From Chryseobacterium vaccae (GTDB taxonomy: Bacteria > Bacteroidota > Bacteroidia > Flavobacteriales > Weeksellaceae): a stretch of 64,000 nucleotides of DNA. This document shows, one piece after another, positions 1-8,584 of the stretch (positions are counted from its first letter, which is position 1; each line of letters opens with the position of its first letter). The stretch lies in the NCBI RefSeq assembly GCF_009602705.1, contig NZ_VSWH01000001.1:1116001-1180000 (forward strand). The letters run 5' to 3'. The translations under genes and the position numbers were made by a program. The notes below the pieces were generated by a model, which saw nothing but the letters and a program-made list of their open reading frames with translations, was not told the origin of the DNA and ran no database searches.

Positions 1-522
1 GGCCGTGATAAGCTTCTGCTGGCGGGTATGAATCACAACATAGTCTTTCAATCCCTCAATAAATTTAACATCCGAAAAACTAATTTTATAAAATCTCCGG
101 TCTGCCTTAATGAACAGAAAGTCTTCCGTATTGGATTCTACCGTATTTTTTATGGTATTTTTAGATAAAAGTTCGCTGTACAAAATAGCTTTCCCTATTG
201 CTTTTTCAAGTCGTTTAGGATCAACAGGCTTCAGAAGATAGTCTACCGCTTCCAGCTCGTAACTTTTGAGAGCATATTGGGAATACGCTGTTGTGAAAAT
301 AACCAGTGTTCCTTCCGGCAGCATTTCTGCAAACTCAAGTCCGGTAACCATTGGCATTTCAATATCCAGAAAAATAAGATCGGTATCATTGGTTTTAAGA
401 AAATCCAGTGCAGCCGGGGCATTAGAAAACTCTCCAAGAATCTCAATTTTTGAAATTTCGTTGATCAATGAGCGCATTTCTGCTCTTGCCAGTGGTTCAT
501 CATCTACTATAATACAGTTCAT
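1..522 (-). CDS. LytTR-family response regulator (C-terminus cut by window edge)
   Basis: Read on the minus strand from the ATG at 522 and open to base 1, so the C-terminal end is missing. The N-terminus begins MNCIIVDDEP, the acidic pocket of a receiver domain. The phospho-acceptor Asp lies in LIFLDIEMP, followed by FTTAYSQYALKSYE and the conserved Lys in DYLLKPV. After about residue 135 a LytTR-type DNA-binding domain starts (FLFIKADRRFYKI, then VKFIEGLKDYVVIHT). Its ATG overlaps the TGA of the upstream kinase gene (ATGA), which implies translational coupling. It should be the phosphorylated partner of that kinase; the target genes are unknown. Confidence 0.93.
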   Translation of the reverse strand, partial: MNCIIVDDEPLARAEMRSLINEISKIEILGEFSNAPAALDFLKTNDTDLIFLDIEMPMVTGLEFAEMLPEGTLVIFTTAYSQYALKSYELEAVDYLLKPVDPKRLEKAIGKAILYSELLSKNTIKNTVESNTEDFLFIKADRRFYKISFSDVKFIEGLKDYVVIHTRQQKLITA

Positions 523-1595
523 ACAGGAATTTTTAAATTTACGGTATATTCTTTTTCTCCGGAAGCAATCTTCAGATCAAATGTACTGCCATATAACAGC
601 TCCAGTCTTCTTTTAATATTGGCAAGCCCCAGTCCGCTGTACTTTTCGTTGGATATGATGAATTTAGGATCCCTGGAATTAATACATGTAAAGAATAATT
701 CTTTATTTTCAACCCTGATGATGATCCTGATATAAGAATCTTTTCCACTGATGTCTGCACTGTGTTTTACAGCATTTTCAACAAAAGTAGTGAATAAATT
801 AGGAGGAATAAAAACACTTTTCGAAGCCTTGTTTTCTGTATCAGCTTCAATATCAAAGGAAAAATTCTCTCTTCTTATCTTTTCCAGAGTAAGAAAATTG
901 GAAAGGAAATCAATTTCTGAGGTCAGCAAAGTTTTTTCTTCACTGTTTTCATAAAGCTGATACCTAAGGAATTCCGAGAGTTTGACGATCACCGTGGATG
1001 CTTTTTCCGGATCTGTCCGGGTCAGTGCTTTCACATTATTCAGCATATTAAAAAGAAAATGCGGATTAATCTGATTCCGGAGTTCATTCAGTTCCATCTG
1101 AAGGGTAAGGTTGCTGAGTTCCATAATTCTTTTATTATCATGAATCCATTTTTGCAGAAGCTTTACGGTTGTTGTGGTCAGAATGATGGGTACACACATC
1201 AGAACACCTTCATAGATACTGCCCTTTTCACCTTCTGTTTTTATGTTGACAATCCTAAAATCGGAAAACAGGGTTTTAAATCCATATCCGATCAGGTTTA
1301 GCCCAATCACTCCCATTAAAACCAGCAATATAAGATAGGTAATATATCTTGCTCTGAAAAAGAACCTGGGCACAAGGACATAAATATTAATGTAAACCAT
1401 CGTAATCAACATTATATATACAAAAAAGAGAATATAATACTGATATATACCAGAATACCAATGCCAGAACCTGGCACTGTACAACAGGAGAAAAAAGAAA
1501 ATTAAAAACAACAGGTGTCTGGAAAGTCTGAACCGGCCTTCTGTCAGAAAATCCATAACAAGTGTTTCTTTGAATCTGTAGTTGCTTAATTTCAT
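519..1595 (-). CDS. LytS-like sensor histidine kinase
   Basis: The 358-residue protein has four hydrophobic segments in the first 150 residues (an inner-membrane sensor), then a short coiled region and the His_kinase domain typical of LytS/YehU proteins. The phospho-acceptor His lies in NQINPHFLFNMLNNVKAL. The ATP-binding part has the N box (FVENAVKHS) and a glycine-rich YSGLGLANIKRRL near the C-terminus. It overlaps the response regulator by four bases, so the two form one operon. A second Met at residue 14 (MDFLTEG) is a possible alternative start. The signal sensed cannot be read from the sequence. Confidence 0.94.
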   Translation of the reverse strand: MKLSNYRFKETLVMDFLTEGRFRLSRHLLFLIFFFLLLYSARFWHWYSGIYQYYILFFVYIMLITMVYINIYVLVPRFFFRARYITYLILLVLMGVIGLNLIGYGFKTLFSDFRIVNIKTEGEKGSIYEGVLMCVPIILTTTTVKLLQKWIHDNKRIMELSNLTLQMELNELRNQINPHFLFNMLNNVKALTRTDPEKASTVIVKLSEFLRYQLYENSEEKTLLTSEIDFLSNFLTLEKIRRENFSFDIEADTENKASKSVFIPPNLFTTFVENAVKHSADISGKDSYIRIIIRVENKELFFTCINSRDPKFIISNEKYSGLGLANIKRRLELLYGSTFDLKIASGEKEYTVNLKIPV

Positions 1596-1783
1596 ATTTT
1601 CCGGAGTGATGAATACTGGAACAAAAATAGAGAATAACGAAAACTATTCATATAATATTATACCAACCCTGTATTTTATTATACCAATTTTCCCGCACTC
1701 TGATTTCGTATAAAATAAAAGCGGTTTCGTATAAAAAGATTCAGGAGCATGTCTATTCTGTATTTCTTTGTCCTGTTCAATTT

Positions 1784-2218
1784 ATGCTTATGGAATTAGC
1801 CGTTTTTCAGGAATTAGCAAAGGAAATCACTTTAGAATGTTTTTATATGACAGAATCCCAACAGGAAGAAAAAGTAATACAGCTTATTGATCTTCATCAT
1901 TTTGCAGAATGTTATCATGAACATCTCAAAATCCTAAACTACATCCACCATCCTATTAATATTATAGAAGAAAAAGGGATCCGGAAAGGTATTTTATTTT
2001 ATGACATGAAACATTCCACGCCGTTTGACTGGAATGCATTTGAGGAATTCAAAAGATATAATGAACTCAAAGAGCTCTGGTTTGTTTTTGTAGAAGAGGA
2101 CCTGACAGCTGGAAGCGCCCGCTATACCAACTTCATCATCGAGAACAGCATTGAAATATTTTATGACAGGATATTTCGGTTCAATTTTTTCCAGTCTGCC
2201 ATCCAACAACTAAAATAA
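1784..2218 (+). CDS. hypothetical cytoplasmic protein, 144 aa
   Basis: I do not recognise the family. The protein has no signal peptide or membrane segment, is rich in aromatic and acidic residues, and has a His-rich patch (LIDLHHFAECYHEH). The second half alternates strand-like and helix-like segments. It ends four bases before the ATG of the frameshifted beta-barrel gene, so the two are probably co-transcribed. Start is at MLMELAV; the second ATG two codons later is equally possible. Confidence 0.6.
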   Translation: MLMELAVFQELAKEITLECFYMTESQQEEKVIQLIDLHHFAECYHEHLKILNYIHHPINIIEEKGIRKGILFYDMKHSTPFDWNAFEEFKRYNELKELWFVFVEEDLTAGSARYTNFIIENSIEIFYDRIFRFNFFQSAIQQLK

Positions 2219-2222
2219 AACC

Positions 2223-3196
2223 ATGAAAACATTGAGAAGAGTTCTTTTTCCGCTTGCCATCTTTCCTTTTAAAAGTATCGTAAATGCTCAGAAAAAGACA
2301 GTATTCCTTTAAAAGTAAGGGCATTTTTTGCCGATAAATTTCCACAGAACCGCGATCTTATTGTAGATTTTACCCAGACTGCACCTTATAAGTTTTCATC
2401 AGAGCTTCAGGGTGCAGATCTGCCAGACAATCGAGTAAAAAGCTTTCAGCAGATAAGAGCCAGAGCCAATATTTATTTTATCAAAAAGAAAAACTGGCTG
2501 CTGGGTACCTCTCTCAATTACCGCTACACCTCAATGAATACGGAACATCCTGTAGAGCCCGGAGCCGGAAAACAGGAAAAAAACTTTCATTATCATACTG
2601 AGGCAGTGAATTTTAATTATTTTTCAAGGTTATTTAATAAAACAGCCATTTATACGGCTTCAGTTTCTGTAGATGGAAGTAATCAGCATTTTGAAAGAGC
2701 CCGGGGAACAGTAACAGCTTCAGTGATTTTGAAAGCAACACCAAAAACAAAAATGATTATCGGTATTGCCGGTTTTATTGATCCCAGTGCACAGATTCCG
2801 GTGCTCCCCATCTTTACTTATGAAAACAAATTTAATAACGGATGGGTTCTCGATATTCTTCTTCCGAAAAAAATGCTGATCCGAAAAGATATTTTCGCCA
2901 ATGGAAGGATCTCCCTGGGAACAGAAATGGACAATACTAATTTTTACCTGTACCGCAATAACAGGACTTACGAATTTCGGCAGGTTGAGATCAATTCGGG
3001 AGCGATGTATGAACATAACCTTGGTGGAAACTTTGTAGGAATTTTAAAAACAGGAATCAGGGCTGTCCCGCGAGCAAGAGTTTTTGACAAAGAGGAATCT
3101 TTTAAAGACTATATTTTTGAAGCGAAATATCAGCCGTCATTTTACCTCGATGTCGGAATTTCCTATAATCCATTTGGAAAACCTCGGACAAAGTAA
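2223..3196 (+). pseudogene. frameshifted outer-membrane beta-barrel-type protein
   Basis: The ATG at 2223 encodes a signal peptide (MKTLRRVLFPLAIFPFKSIVNAQ) that runs into TAA after about 29 codons. The downstream frame, offset by one base, is open from about 2282 to 3196. It reads DSIPLKVRAFFADKFPQNRD and continues as alternating amphipathic strands ending near YLDVGISYNPF. Adding one A to the A-run at 2292-2296 joins the frames into a protein of about 324 residues. The strand pattern and signal peptide suggest an outer-membrane barrel, possibly of the DUF6268 type (from memory, not checked). It may be a true pseudogene or a homopolymer sequencing error. The 2534 ATG is internal. Confidence 0.7.
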
Positions 3197-3322
3197 TGCC
3201 AACTCAGGGAAATTTTCAGAAAATTCCAAAAAAAATAATCCGTCAACCATTACTTTTCTAAAGAAGATCACCGCCCGATCTTTATAACAAACTGAAAAAC
3301 CCGACCAATAAACTTAACTGCC

Positions 3323-3361
3323 TTACCTATTACCTATTACCTATTACCTATTACCTATTAC
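3323..3361. repeat. 7-bp tandem repeat TTACCTA, about 5.5 copies
   Basis: Five perfect copies of TTACCTA plus a partial copy lie between the barrel gene and the 3' end of the SMR transporter gene. No function is visible; it is a likely site of replication slippage. Confidence 0.95.
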
Positions 3362-3386
3362 CCCTAAGTTTATCATCGCACTATAT

Positions 3387-3722
3387 CTAATGCGTTCCCA
3401 TCTTTGAGAACACATTAATAACAATAACCCCAATAACAATCAGGGCAATACCGATAATTGCTGGGAGGTCAGGAACCTGTTTAAAAGCAATTACACCAAT
3501 AAGGGTGATAAAAACAATTCCTACCCCAGACCAGATTGCATAGGTTATCCCTACCGGAATCTGCCGGAGCGTAATACTCAGGAAATAAAATGCAGCAGCA
3601 TATCCTATTACAGTAGCTACAGAAGGCCATAGCTTTGAAAATTCTTCAGATTTTTTCAGAAAACTGGTTGCGATGATTTCAAATACAATTGCTAAAGCAA
3701 GAAAAATATAACTGCGGCCCAT
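3387..3722 (-). CDS. SMR-family multidrug efflux transporter (EmrE/QacE-like)
   Basis: A 111-residue protein with four hydrophobic helices, the normal length for small multidrug resistance proteins. The essential Glu of TM1 is in IVFEIIATSFLKKS, and the family pattern YAIWSGVGIVFITLIG is present in TM3. These proteins work as dimers in the inner membrane, exchanging protons for cationic drugs or guanidinium-type compounds. The ATG at 3722 (MGRSYIF) is chosen over an upstream start because the 19-residue extension is hydrophilic and absent from the family. Substrate cannot be assigned. Confidence 0.92.
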   Translation of the reverse strand: MGRSYIFLALAIVFEIIATSFLKKSEEFSKLWPSVATVIGYAAAFYFLSITLRQIPVGITYAIWSGVGIVFITLIGVIAFKQVPDLPAIIGIALIVIGVIVINVFSKMGTH

Positions 3723-4351
3723 AAGGATGATTTTGTACAAAAATAATGAAATCTGTTTTCTTTCTCTAGTAGCCAACAAATTTTGAAGAAGGGTTTCTAT
3801 AGTATGAAATGCATGAACTATTTCATTTTGCTGGCAGACAGATTGAGAATTTACCCCTTAAAATTTGTTTAAAATACTGACAGCCTGCCAGAAGTATGAC
3901 ATTATTTCAATGATCTGTGACAATAAATTCAAAAAAGATGTCATAAAAACTGTCAGTAACAGAAGTTTAAAATAACCAATTTCCAGGAGAAAGAATAAAT
4001 TTTCTTAACATAAAAAATCACCATCTGATGAAATTCTCTTGTTTAAAATTTTCTTTATGCATCAGTATTATGCATCGCATTTCTTATTTTTTGTTTTATC
4101 AACTTTAATATAGAAGCACTTAAAGTGTTACCATTTTTACAAAAACTTACGGATAAGCTAATAAAGATATTAATAAATTTTCAATAATACATTAATTTAA
4201 TGTAAATAAAAATTCATTAAAAATTAAGAATATTTGAATATAACACACTGATATACATCATGATTATTTGCTTTGGCACGTGATTTGAAAGTTGTAATAT
4301 TGCAATTGTAAAATTGATAAAAAAAAGTCAAATAATTAAAAATAAAACAAA

Positions 4352-4435
4352 ATGGTAACTTACATTGGCATCGCAACATGTTTAGTAGTTTTTTCTTCTT
4401 ATTTCGCAACTGTAAAGAGAGAAGAAAGAAACTAA
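4352..4435 (+). CDS. possible 27-aa membrane mini-protein
   Basis: ATG-initiated ORF in a 1.2-kb gap. It has a hydrophobic core (YIGIATCLVVFSSYFATV) followed by a charged tail (KREERN). It lies upstream of two hairpins, the second a convincing terminator, so the area is probably transcribed rightward. No homolog is recognised; a chance ORF is possible. The rest of the gap (3780-4970) is AT-rich and I see no other gene in it. Confidence 0.3.
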   Translation: MVTYIGIATCLVVFSSYFATVKREERN

Positions 4436-4517
4436 GTTCTATTAAAGCTGAGAGCCTATAGAACAACTATATTAATTGTATTGTTTATGTTTTTAATCTG
4501 ATTATATCAGATCCGCT

Positions 4518-4540
4518 CTTTTACTCACTTGGAGTAAAAG
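4518..4540. other. perfect inverted repeat, 9-bp stem
   Basis: CTTTTACTC, loop ACTTG, then GAGTAAAAG. There is no strong T-tract after it, so it may be a structured 3' UTR element or a weak terminator of the small ORF at 4352. Confidence 0.6.
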
Positions 4541-4602
4541 GGCCCAAAAACATAACTTCAAACTGAACTTCATAACAAATTTTTATATATCCCAATAGTT
4601 TA

Positions 4603-4627
4603 GCCGTGCTTTTGCACGGCTTTTCTT
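4603..4627 (+). terminator. rho-independent terminator
   Basis: Stem GCCGTGC/GCACGGC with a TTTT loop, followed by TTTTCTT on the plus strand. No annotated plus-strand gene precedes it closely, which points to a short unannotated transcript from the 4.2-4.6 kb region. Confidence 0.75.
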
Positions 4628-4970
4628 ATATCTTGAAATTATTTTTAAACGTTGGAAATACCGAGCGGTACATGGAATTTGAGAATAAATAGAATCAGGT
4701 TCAGCTGAAAGTTGAAAATTATTGTTTTTTCTTGAAAAAAGTATCCAAAGTTCAAGACTGGAATCCTCCACTAAAAAATAAGATTGACCCCGAAAATTTC
4801 CAAACCCGCATAGATCAGACGGTTCTTCTTCAGTCCTAAACTTCAGCCATACCCAGACAGTGGAAATTTTTTAACCTGTTTCCAAAGTCAATCAATCAGA
4901 CCTCTTTTATCTCTCCTCTGGACTACCCTTTTATTCTCTTTCAGGACCTGTACTTCATTCAATAAAGCCT

Positions 4971-4978
4971 TATCTTTG
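4971..4978 (+). promoter_or_regulatory. Bacteroidota -7 element TATCTTTG
   Basis: It matches TAnnTTTG exactly. Transcription would start near 4984, which excludes the upstream ATG at 4976 and supports the start at 5009 for the AAA ATPase. No clear -33 TTG was found. Confidence 0.5.
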
Positions 4979-5008
4979 TCTGTAGTAAGAATCATTTTTC
5001 AAATCAAC

Positions 5009-5728
5009 ATGAATCTGTATAACCTTATTATTCAGGACAAAGAACAGGTAGGCCTTCATGATGTATTTCTTGATGCTCATAACCGGGAACAGCTCGTACA
5101 GCTTATCAAAGAACATACATATGTGAAAGAACTTCAGGAATACGGCCTTCCCGTGAATAACAAAATTCTTCTTCAGGGCAATTCCGGATGTGGAAAAACA
5201 ATGACCGCTAAAGCAATAGCCAATGCTTTGGGTAAAAACATCATCATCCTGAATCTCAGCAATATTGTTTCGTCCCGCATCGGGGAAACTTCCCAGAATA
5301 TTAAAATGATATTCGACAAAGCAGCCAGGGAACGATCGGTTCTTTTTCTGGATGAACTGGATCAGATAGGAAAAGCCCGGGGAAGCGATGACAAAGATGT
5401 AGGCGAAATGAGAAGACTGGTCAATACATTGATCCAATTGATTGATTATTACCCTGAAAATGCTCTTCTGCTATGCGCAACCAATCATCCAGAAATCATT
5501 GATACGGCTTTGTTACGACGTTTTCAGCTAAAAATCAATTATACAATGCCATCTGCAGAGTTTCTGGATACTTTTTATGATGATCTTCTGTCTAAATTCC
5601 CTGAAGAATTCCAGAATATTGAGCGGAAATATGAAATTTCTTTTGCAGAAGCTAAAGATTATGCACTAACCTCTGTAAAATCTTCTCTGATCAAAAAACT
5701 GGAAAGCCAGAAAATCTCACAGTCATGA
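5009..5728 (+). CDS. AAA+ ATPase
   Basis: A 239-residue single-domain AAA+ protein. Walker A is GNSGCGKTMTAK, Walker B is SVLFLDELDQIG, and a sensor-1-like LLLCATNH precedes the arginine-finger/sensor region DTALLRRFQ. The short N-terminus ends in a helix before Walker A, and there is only a small C-terminal lid, so it resembles stand-alone remodelling ATPases rather than a protease or replicase subunit. Its TGA overlaps the ATG of the PLP-binding protein gene. The start at 5009 is preferred because the 4976 ATG falls in the promoter. The specific substrate is unknown. Confidence 0.85.
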   Translation: MNLYNLIIQDKEQVGLHDVFLDAHNREQLVQLIKEHTYVKELQEYGLPVNNKILLQGNSGCGKTMTAKAIANALGKNIIILNLSNIVSSRIGETSQNIKMIFDKAARERSVLFLDELDQIGKARGSDDKDVGEMRRLVNTLIQLIDYYPENALLLCATNHPEIIDTALLRRFQLKINYTMPSAEFLDTFYDDLLSKFPEEFQNIERKYEISFAEAKDYALTSVKSSLIKKLESQKISQS

Positions 5729-6459
5729 AAGAAGACATCCTCCACAACATCAGTATCATCAATGACAGGATAAAAAAAGCGTGTGAAAAAGCAGGCAGAG
5801 ATCCTAAAGAAGTGAGGTTGCTTCTGGCAACAAAAACGGTTTCTGCTGACCGCATTAAAATTGCTTTGGAGAATGATGAAACTTTAATTGCCGAAAACAA
5901 AGTACAGGAACTGAAAGAAAAGTACGAAGAACTTAAAGATATTCTCCATGAAAATCATTTTATCGGACATCTTCAGACCAATAAAATTAAAGATATTCTG
6001 AAGTATGATATAGTTTGTGTTCAGTCTCTCGACCGCCTGGATCTGGCTGAGAAACTTCATCAAAGACTTTTATCTGAAGGAAAAAATATTGAGGTTCTGA
6101 TCCAGGTGAATACTTCTCAAGAGGAAAGCAAATTTGGAGTTCATCCTGACAAAGCTTTGGAACTGACCAGAAAAGTTGCAGAATTCAGTACTTTAAAAAT
6201 CAAAGGGCTGATGACCATCGGTTTGTTCAGTGCGGAGACAGAGAAAGTAAGAAGTTGTTTTAAAATCCTTAAAAACCTGCAGCAGGAAATCATTCATGAG
6301 AATATTCCAAACGTGGAAATGAAAGAGCTCTCTATGGGTATGAGCGGAGATCTGGAGACCGCCATTGAAGAAGGTTCTACAATTGTACGGGTGGGAACTG
6401 CTGTTTTTGGAGCAAGGGTATATCCGGATAGCTATTATTGGGATGAAGGGAAAAGTTAG
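5725..6459 (+). CDS. YggS/PLPBP-family pyridoxal phosphate homeostasis protein
   Basis: A 244-residue protein of the PROSC/YggS family, which binds PLP through a Lys and helps keep cytoplasmic vitamin B6 and amino-acid pools balanced without a known catalytic activity. Family motifs are visible: LLLATKTVSADRI (the PLP Lys), HFIGHLQTNKIKDIL, VQSLDRLDLAEKL, LIQVNTSQEESKFGV, GLMTIGL, and LSMGMSGDLETAIEEGST followed by VRVGTAVFG. It is translationally coupled to the AAA ATPase upstream (ATGA overlap). That pairing is unusual, since this gene often sits with cell-division or proline-synthesis genes in other phyla. Confidence 0.95.
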   Translation: MKEDILHNISIINDRIKKACEKAGRDPKEVRLLLATKTVSADRIKIALENDETLIAENKVQELKEKYEELKDILHENHFIGHLQTNKIKDILKYDIVCVQSLDRLDLAEKLHQRLLSEGKNIEVLIQVNTSQEESKFGVHPDKALELTRKVAEFSTLKIKGLMTIGLFSAETEKVRSCFKILKNLQQEIIHENIPNVEMKELSMGMSGDLETAIEEGSTIVRVGTAVFGARVYPDSYYWDEGKS

Positions 6460-6554
6460 TTCTATCTTTTAAATAAATCAGTGAAATACACATTCCCATT
6501 TAACTTTAGGAAAAATCGTAATCCAATACGTAATAACCTATTCAATTAAACTGA

Positions 6555-8003
6555 ATGAAAAAGCTGATCGCTATATTTTCTCTGTTCATTTCAACATTAT
6601 TATCTGCCCAACCGGGATATACCTTCACCATGAGACAGGCAGATTTTGAAAGATTCACCCAACAACTGAAAACGGATCCCAATAATGATGAACTAATCTG
6701 GAAACGGCTGAACATCAGTTTTAATCCTCAATTTGATATTTACACTAAAGGAGGAAAACAAACTTATTCTTCTACACCCAATTTTCAGTTTAACCAGATT
6801 TTCGAAAACTGGACCTATGAAAAAATCCTGGCAGATATTAACCGATTAATTGATCACAAAGCAGAAGTTAACGAATATGGAAGGAATACTAATATAATTG
6901 ACTTTACGGTATTACGGGGAAATCTGTATTATCTCACAGGTGATAATAAAAATGCTTTGAGCGACTATCTTACCGCATTTAATGATGTCAGCCAAGCAGC
7001 TTCCAGCCCAAATAATGACGAAAAGAAAAGAAAAATCTGTATTTCCCTCGCAGCTTATTATTATAACCTGACTGAAGACAGCAGACAAGAAAACTTACGT
7101 GAAGCTTTAAAATATATTGATATGATCTCTCCTATCGAGTTTGTTTGCAATATTGAAAGTGTTCAGTCTAACGGGGAGATTTTTGATTACTATCAATATG
7201 AGAAAATCAATTTACTGACCTATCTACATGAAGATCTACGACTCGAAAATTATTATAAAAAATTAATCCTGCAAAGTTATGATCTTTATAAAAAGAAAAA
7301 TGAGGACGGTCTCTATATCTTTGATAAAATTAATGATCTGGCCAATTTCTATTTTCAAAAAAAGAATTACGAAAAAGCCCGCCGCCTTACTGAAATTGCT
7401 TTAAATTATTTCCCCAAAAACAGCTTAGGTTATATTATTAACCGATATAATGTTTCCAAACATTATTTTTTACTGAACCGGATTTATCGGACTGACGGCT
7501 TCAAAAATCAGGAGAAAGAATTTAATAATTTAATTGACATTCTTGGCCCTACCCATGGGATAAGTTACAATGCAAAAGAAATCGGAAGTTACATTAAGGA
7601 GTCTTTGGAAAAATATCCTGAAGAACCGCGTTTGCTTTTAGCTCTGGCTATCTGGCATTATAAGAATGATTTTGAAACCGCTACAGCAAGACCGGAAGAA
7701 ATTTTAAAGATACTTAATAAGGCTGAAGAATCGCAGCTTAAGGATTACAGACTCCCTTTTACCAAAGCTCATATCTATCTGTACAAACAAAGAAATTATA
7801 AGCTGGCTCTTAAAGAGATTAATAAATCATTACAGCTTAATCAGTCAGATCCTCATGTTTATGGGATGAAATCTGAGATTCTCCGCAACATTCACGGTTT
7901 TGATGAGAAAGAAGAACAACTGGCCGCTCAGGAATCACAAAGCAAATCTAAGACAGTCCGTATTAAGGATATGCCGGAGTTATTAAAAGAAATACAGCAG
8001 TAA
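6555..8003 (+). CDS. exported TPR-type repeat protein
   Basis: A 482-residue protein with a clear Sec signal peptide (MKKLIAIFSLFISTLLSAQ). The rest is helical, with tetratricopeptide-like pairs, e.g. VLRGNLYYLTGDNKNALSDYL, LANFYFQKKNYEKARRLTEIAL, and near the C-terminus FTKAHIYLYKQRNYKLALKE. It is probably periplasmic. No enzymatic motif is visible, so a scaffold role is inferred from the repeats only. Confidence 0.8.
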   Translation: MKKLIAIFSLFISTLLSAQPGYTFTMRQADFERFTQQLKTDPNNDELIWKRLNISFNPQFDIYTKGGKQTYSSTPNFQFNQIFENWTYEKILADINRLIDHKAEVNEYGRNTNIIDFTVLRGNLYYLTGDNKNALSDYLTAFNDVSQAASSPNNDEKKRKICISLAAYYYNLTEDSRQENLREALKYIDMISPIEFVCNIESVQSNGEIFDYYQYEKINLLTYLHEDLRLENYYKKLILQSYDLYKKKNEDGLYIFDKINDLANFYFQKKNYEKARRLTEIALNYFPKNSLGYIINRYNVSKHYFLLNRIYRTDGFKNQEKEFNNLIDILGPTHGISYNAKEIGSYIKESLEKYPEEPRLLLALAIWHYKNDFETATARPEEILKILNKAEESQLKDYRLPFTKAHIYLYKQRNYKLALKEINKSLQLNQSDPHVYGMKSEILRNIHGFDEKEEQLAAQESQSKSKTVRIKDMPELLKEIQQ

Positions 8004-8111
8004 TGCTCCTTTAGCAAGAATGGATTCAATTCCTTTATCATAATTCACAAACTGTAAAAAATCCGGTACATTTTTTGCTCATAATTTATTAATAACCAAA
8101 CAAATACACTT

Positions 8112-8291
8112 ATGACAAAAAAACTACTCTTTGGATGCCTTCTGATGACGGCATTATTCTTTTTTTCATGTGACAGGCCAGCTCCTTCACAAATGAACAG
8201 AAGTGAAGCTTCCATTGAAACTATTTCAATGATCACCTTTCTCGCAATGGGAATTGCCATTTTTATAGCATACAGCTATAGAAGAAGGTAA
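8112..8291 (+). CDS. small lipoprotein, 59 aa, with C-terminal membrane helix
   Basis: The ORF has a lipoprotein signal (charged MTKK, hydrophobic core, then FFFSC with Cys20), a short polar stretch and a hydrophobic segment (MITFLAMGIAIFIAYSY) ending in RRR. A lipid anchor plus a C-terminal helix would tie it to the membrane twice. It is followed directly by a terminator, which supports a real monocistronic gene. Family not recognised. Confidence 0.65.
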   Translation: MTKKLLFGCLLMTALFFFSCDRPAPSQMNRSEASIETISMITFLAMGIAIFIAYSYRRR

Positions 8292-8315
8292 AATAACAGG
8301 ACACAATCAATTCAT

Positions 8316-8348
8316 ATCACCTTTCAATACATGAGAGGTGATTTTTTG
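8316..8348 (+). terminator. terminator after the small lipoprotein gene
   Basis: Stem ATCACCT/AGGTGAT with a 13-nt loop and a following TTTTTT run, 24 bases after the lipoprotein stop codon. Confidence 0.75.
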
Positions 8349-8455
8349 TGAATCAAGTACCAAGAAGTAAAGATTTCACATTGTTCAGCCCAATGAAATT
8401 AAACTTTTAATTTCTTTTATTCCTCCATCCCAGATTAATTCTCTGATTTGTAAAA

Positions 8456-8485
8456 TTGTTTTTCAGTAGAAATTGACTAAATTTA
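8456..8485 (+). promoter_or_regulatory. candidate promoter, TTG-N19-TAAATTTA
   Basis: TTG at 8456-8458, a 19-nt spacer and TAAATTTA at 8478-8485, one base from TAnnTTTG. It would give the S41 peptidase gene a leader of about 90 nt. The 8349-8455 stretch shows nothing else. Confidence 0.45.
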
Positions 8486-8584
8486 GGCCGATTCGACTTC
8501 TATACTTTATTACATCTTATCCATACTTACCGCTGAAGATGTAATATTTCAAACCTGCCGGATGTCTTTTTTATAAACTATATC

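Noticed and set aside
3323..3361. Repeat array considered as CRISPR
   Set aside because: The unit is only 7 bp, with no spacers and no cas genes nearby.
4224..4466. Minus-strand 80-aa ORF in the 4-kb gap
   Set aside because: The composition is low-complexity AT-driven (poly Phe/Leu/Lys), and the plus-strand terminator layout favours the other strand.
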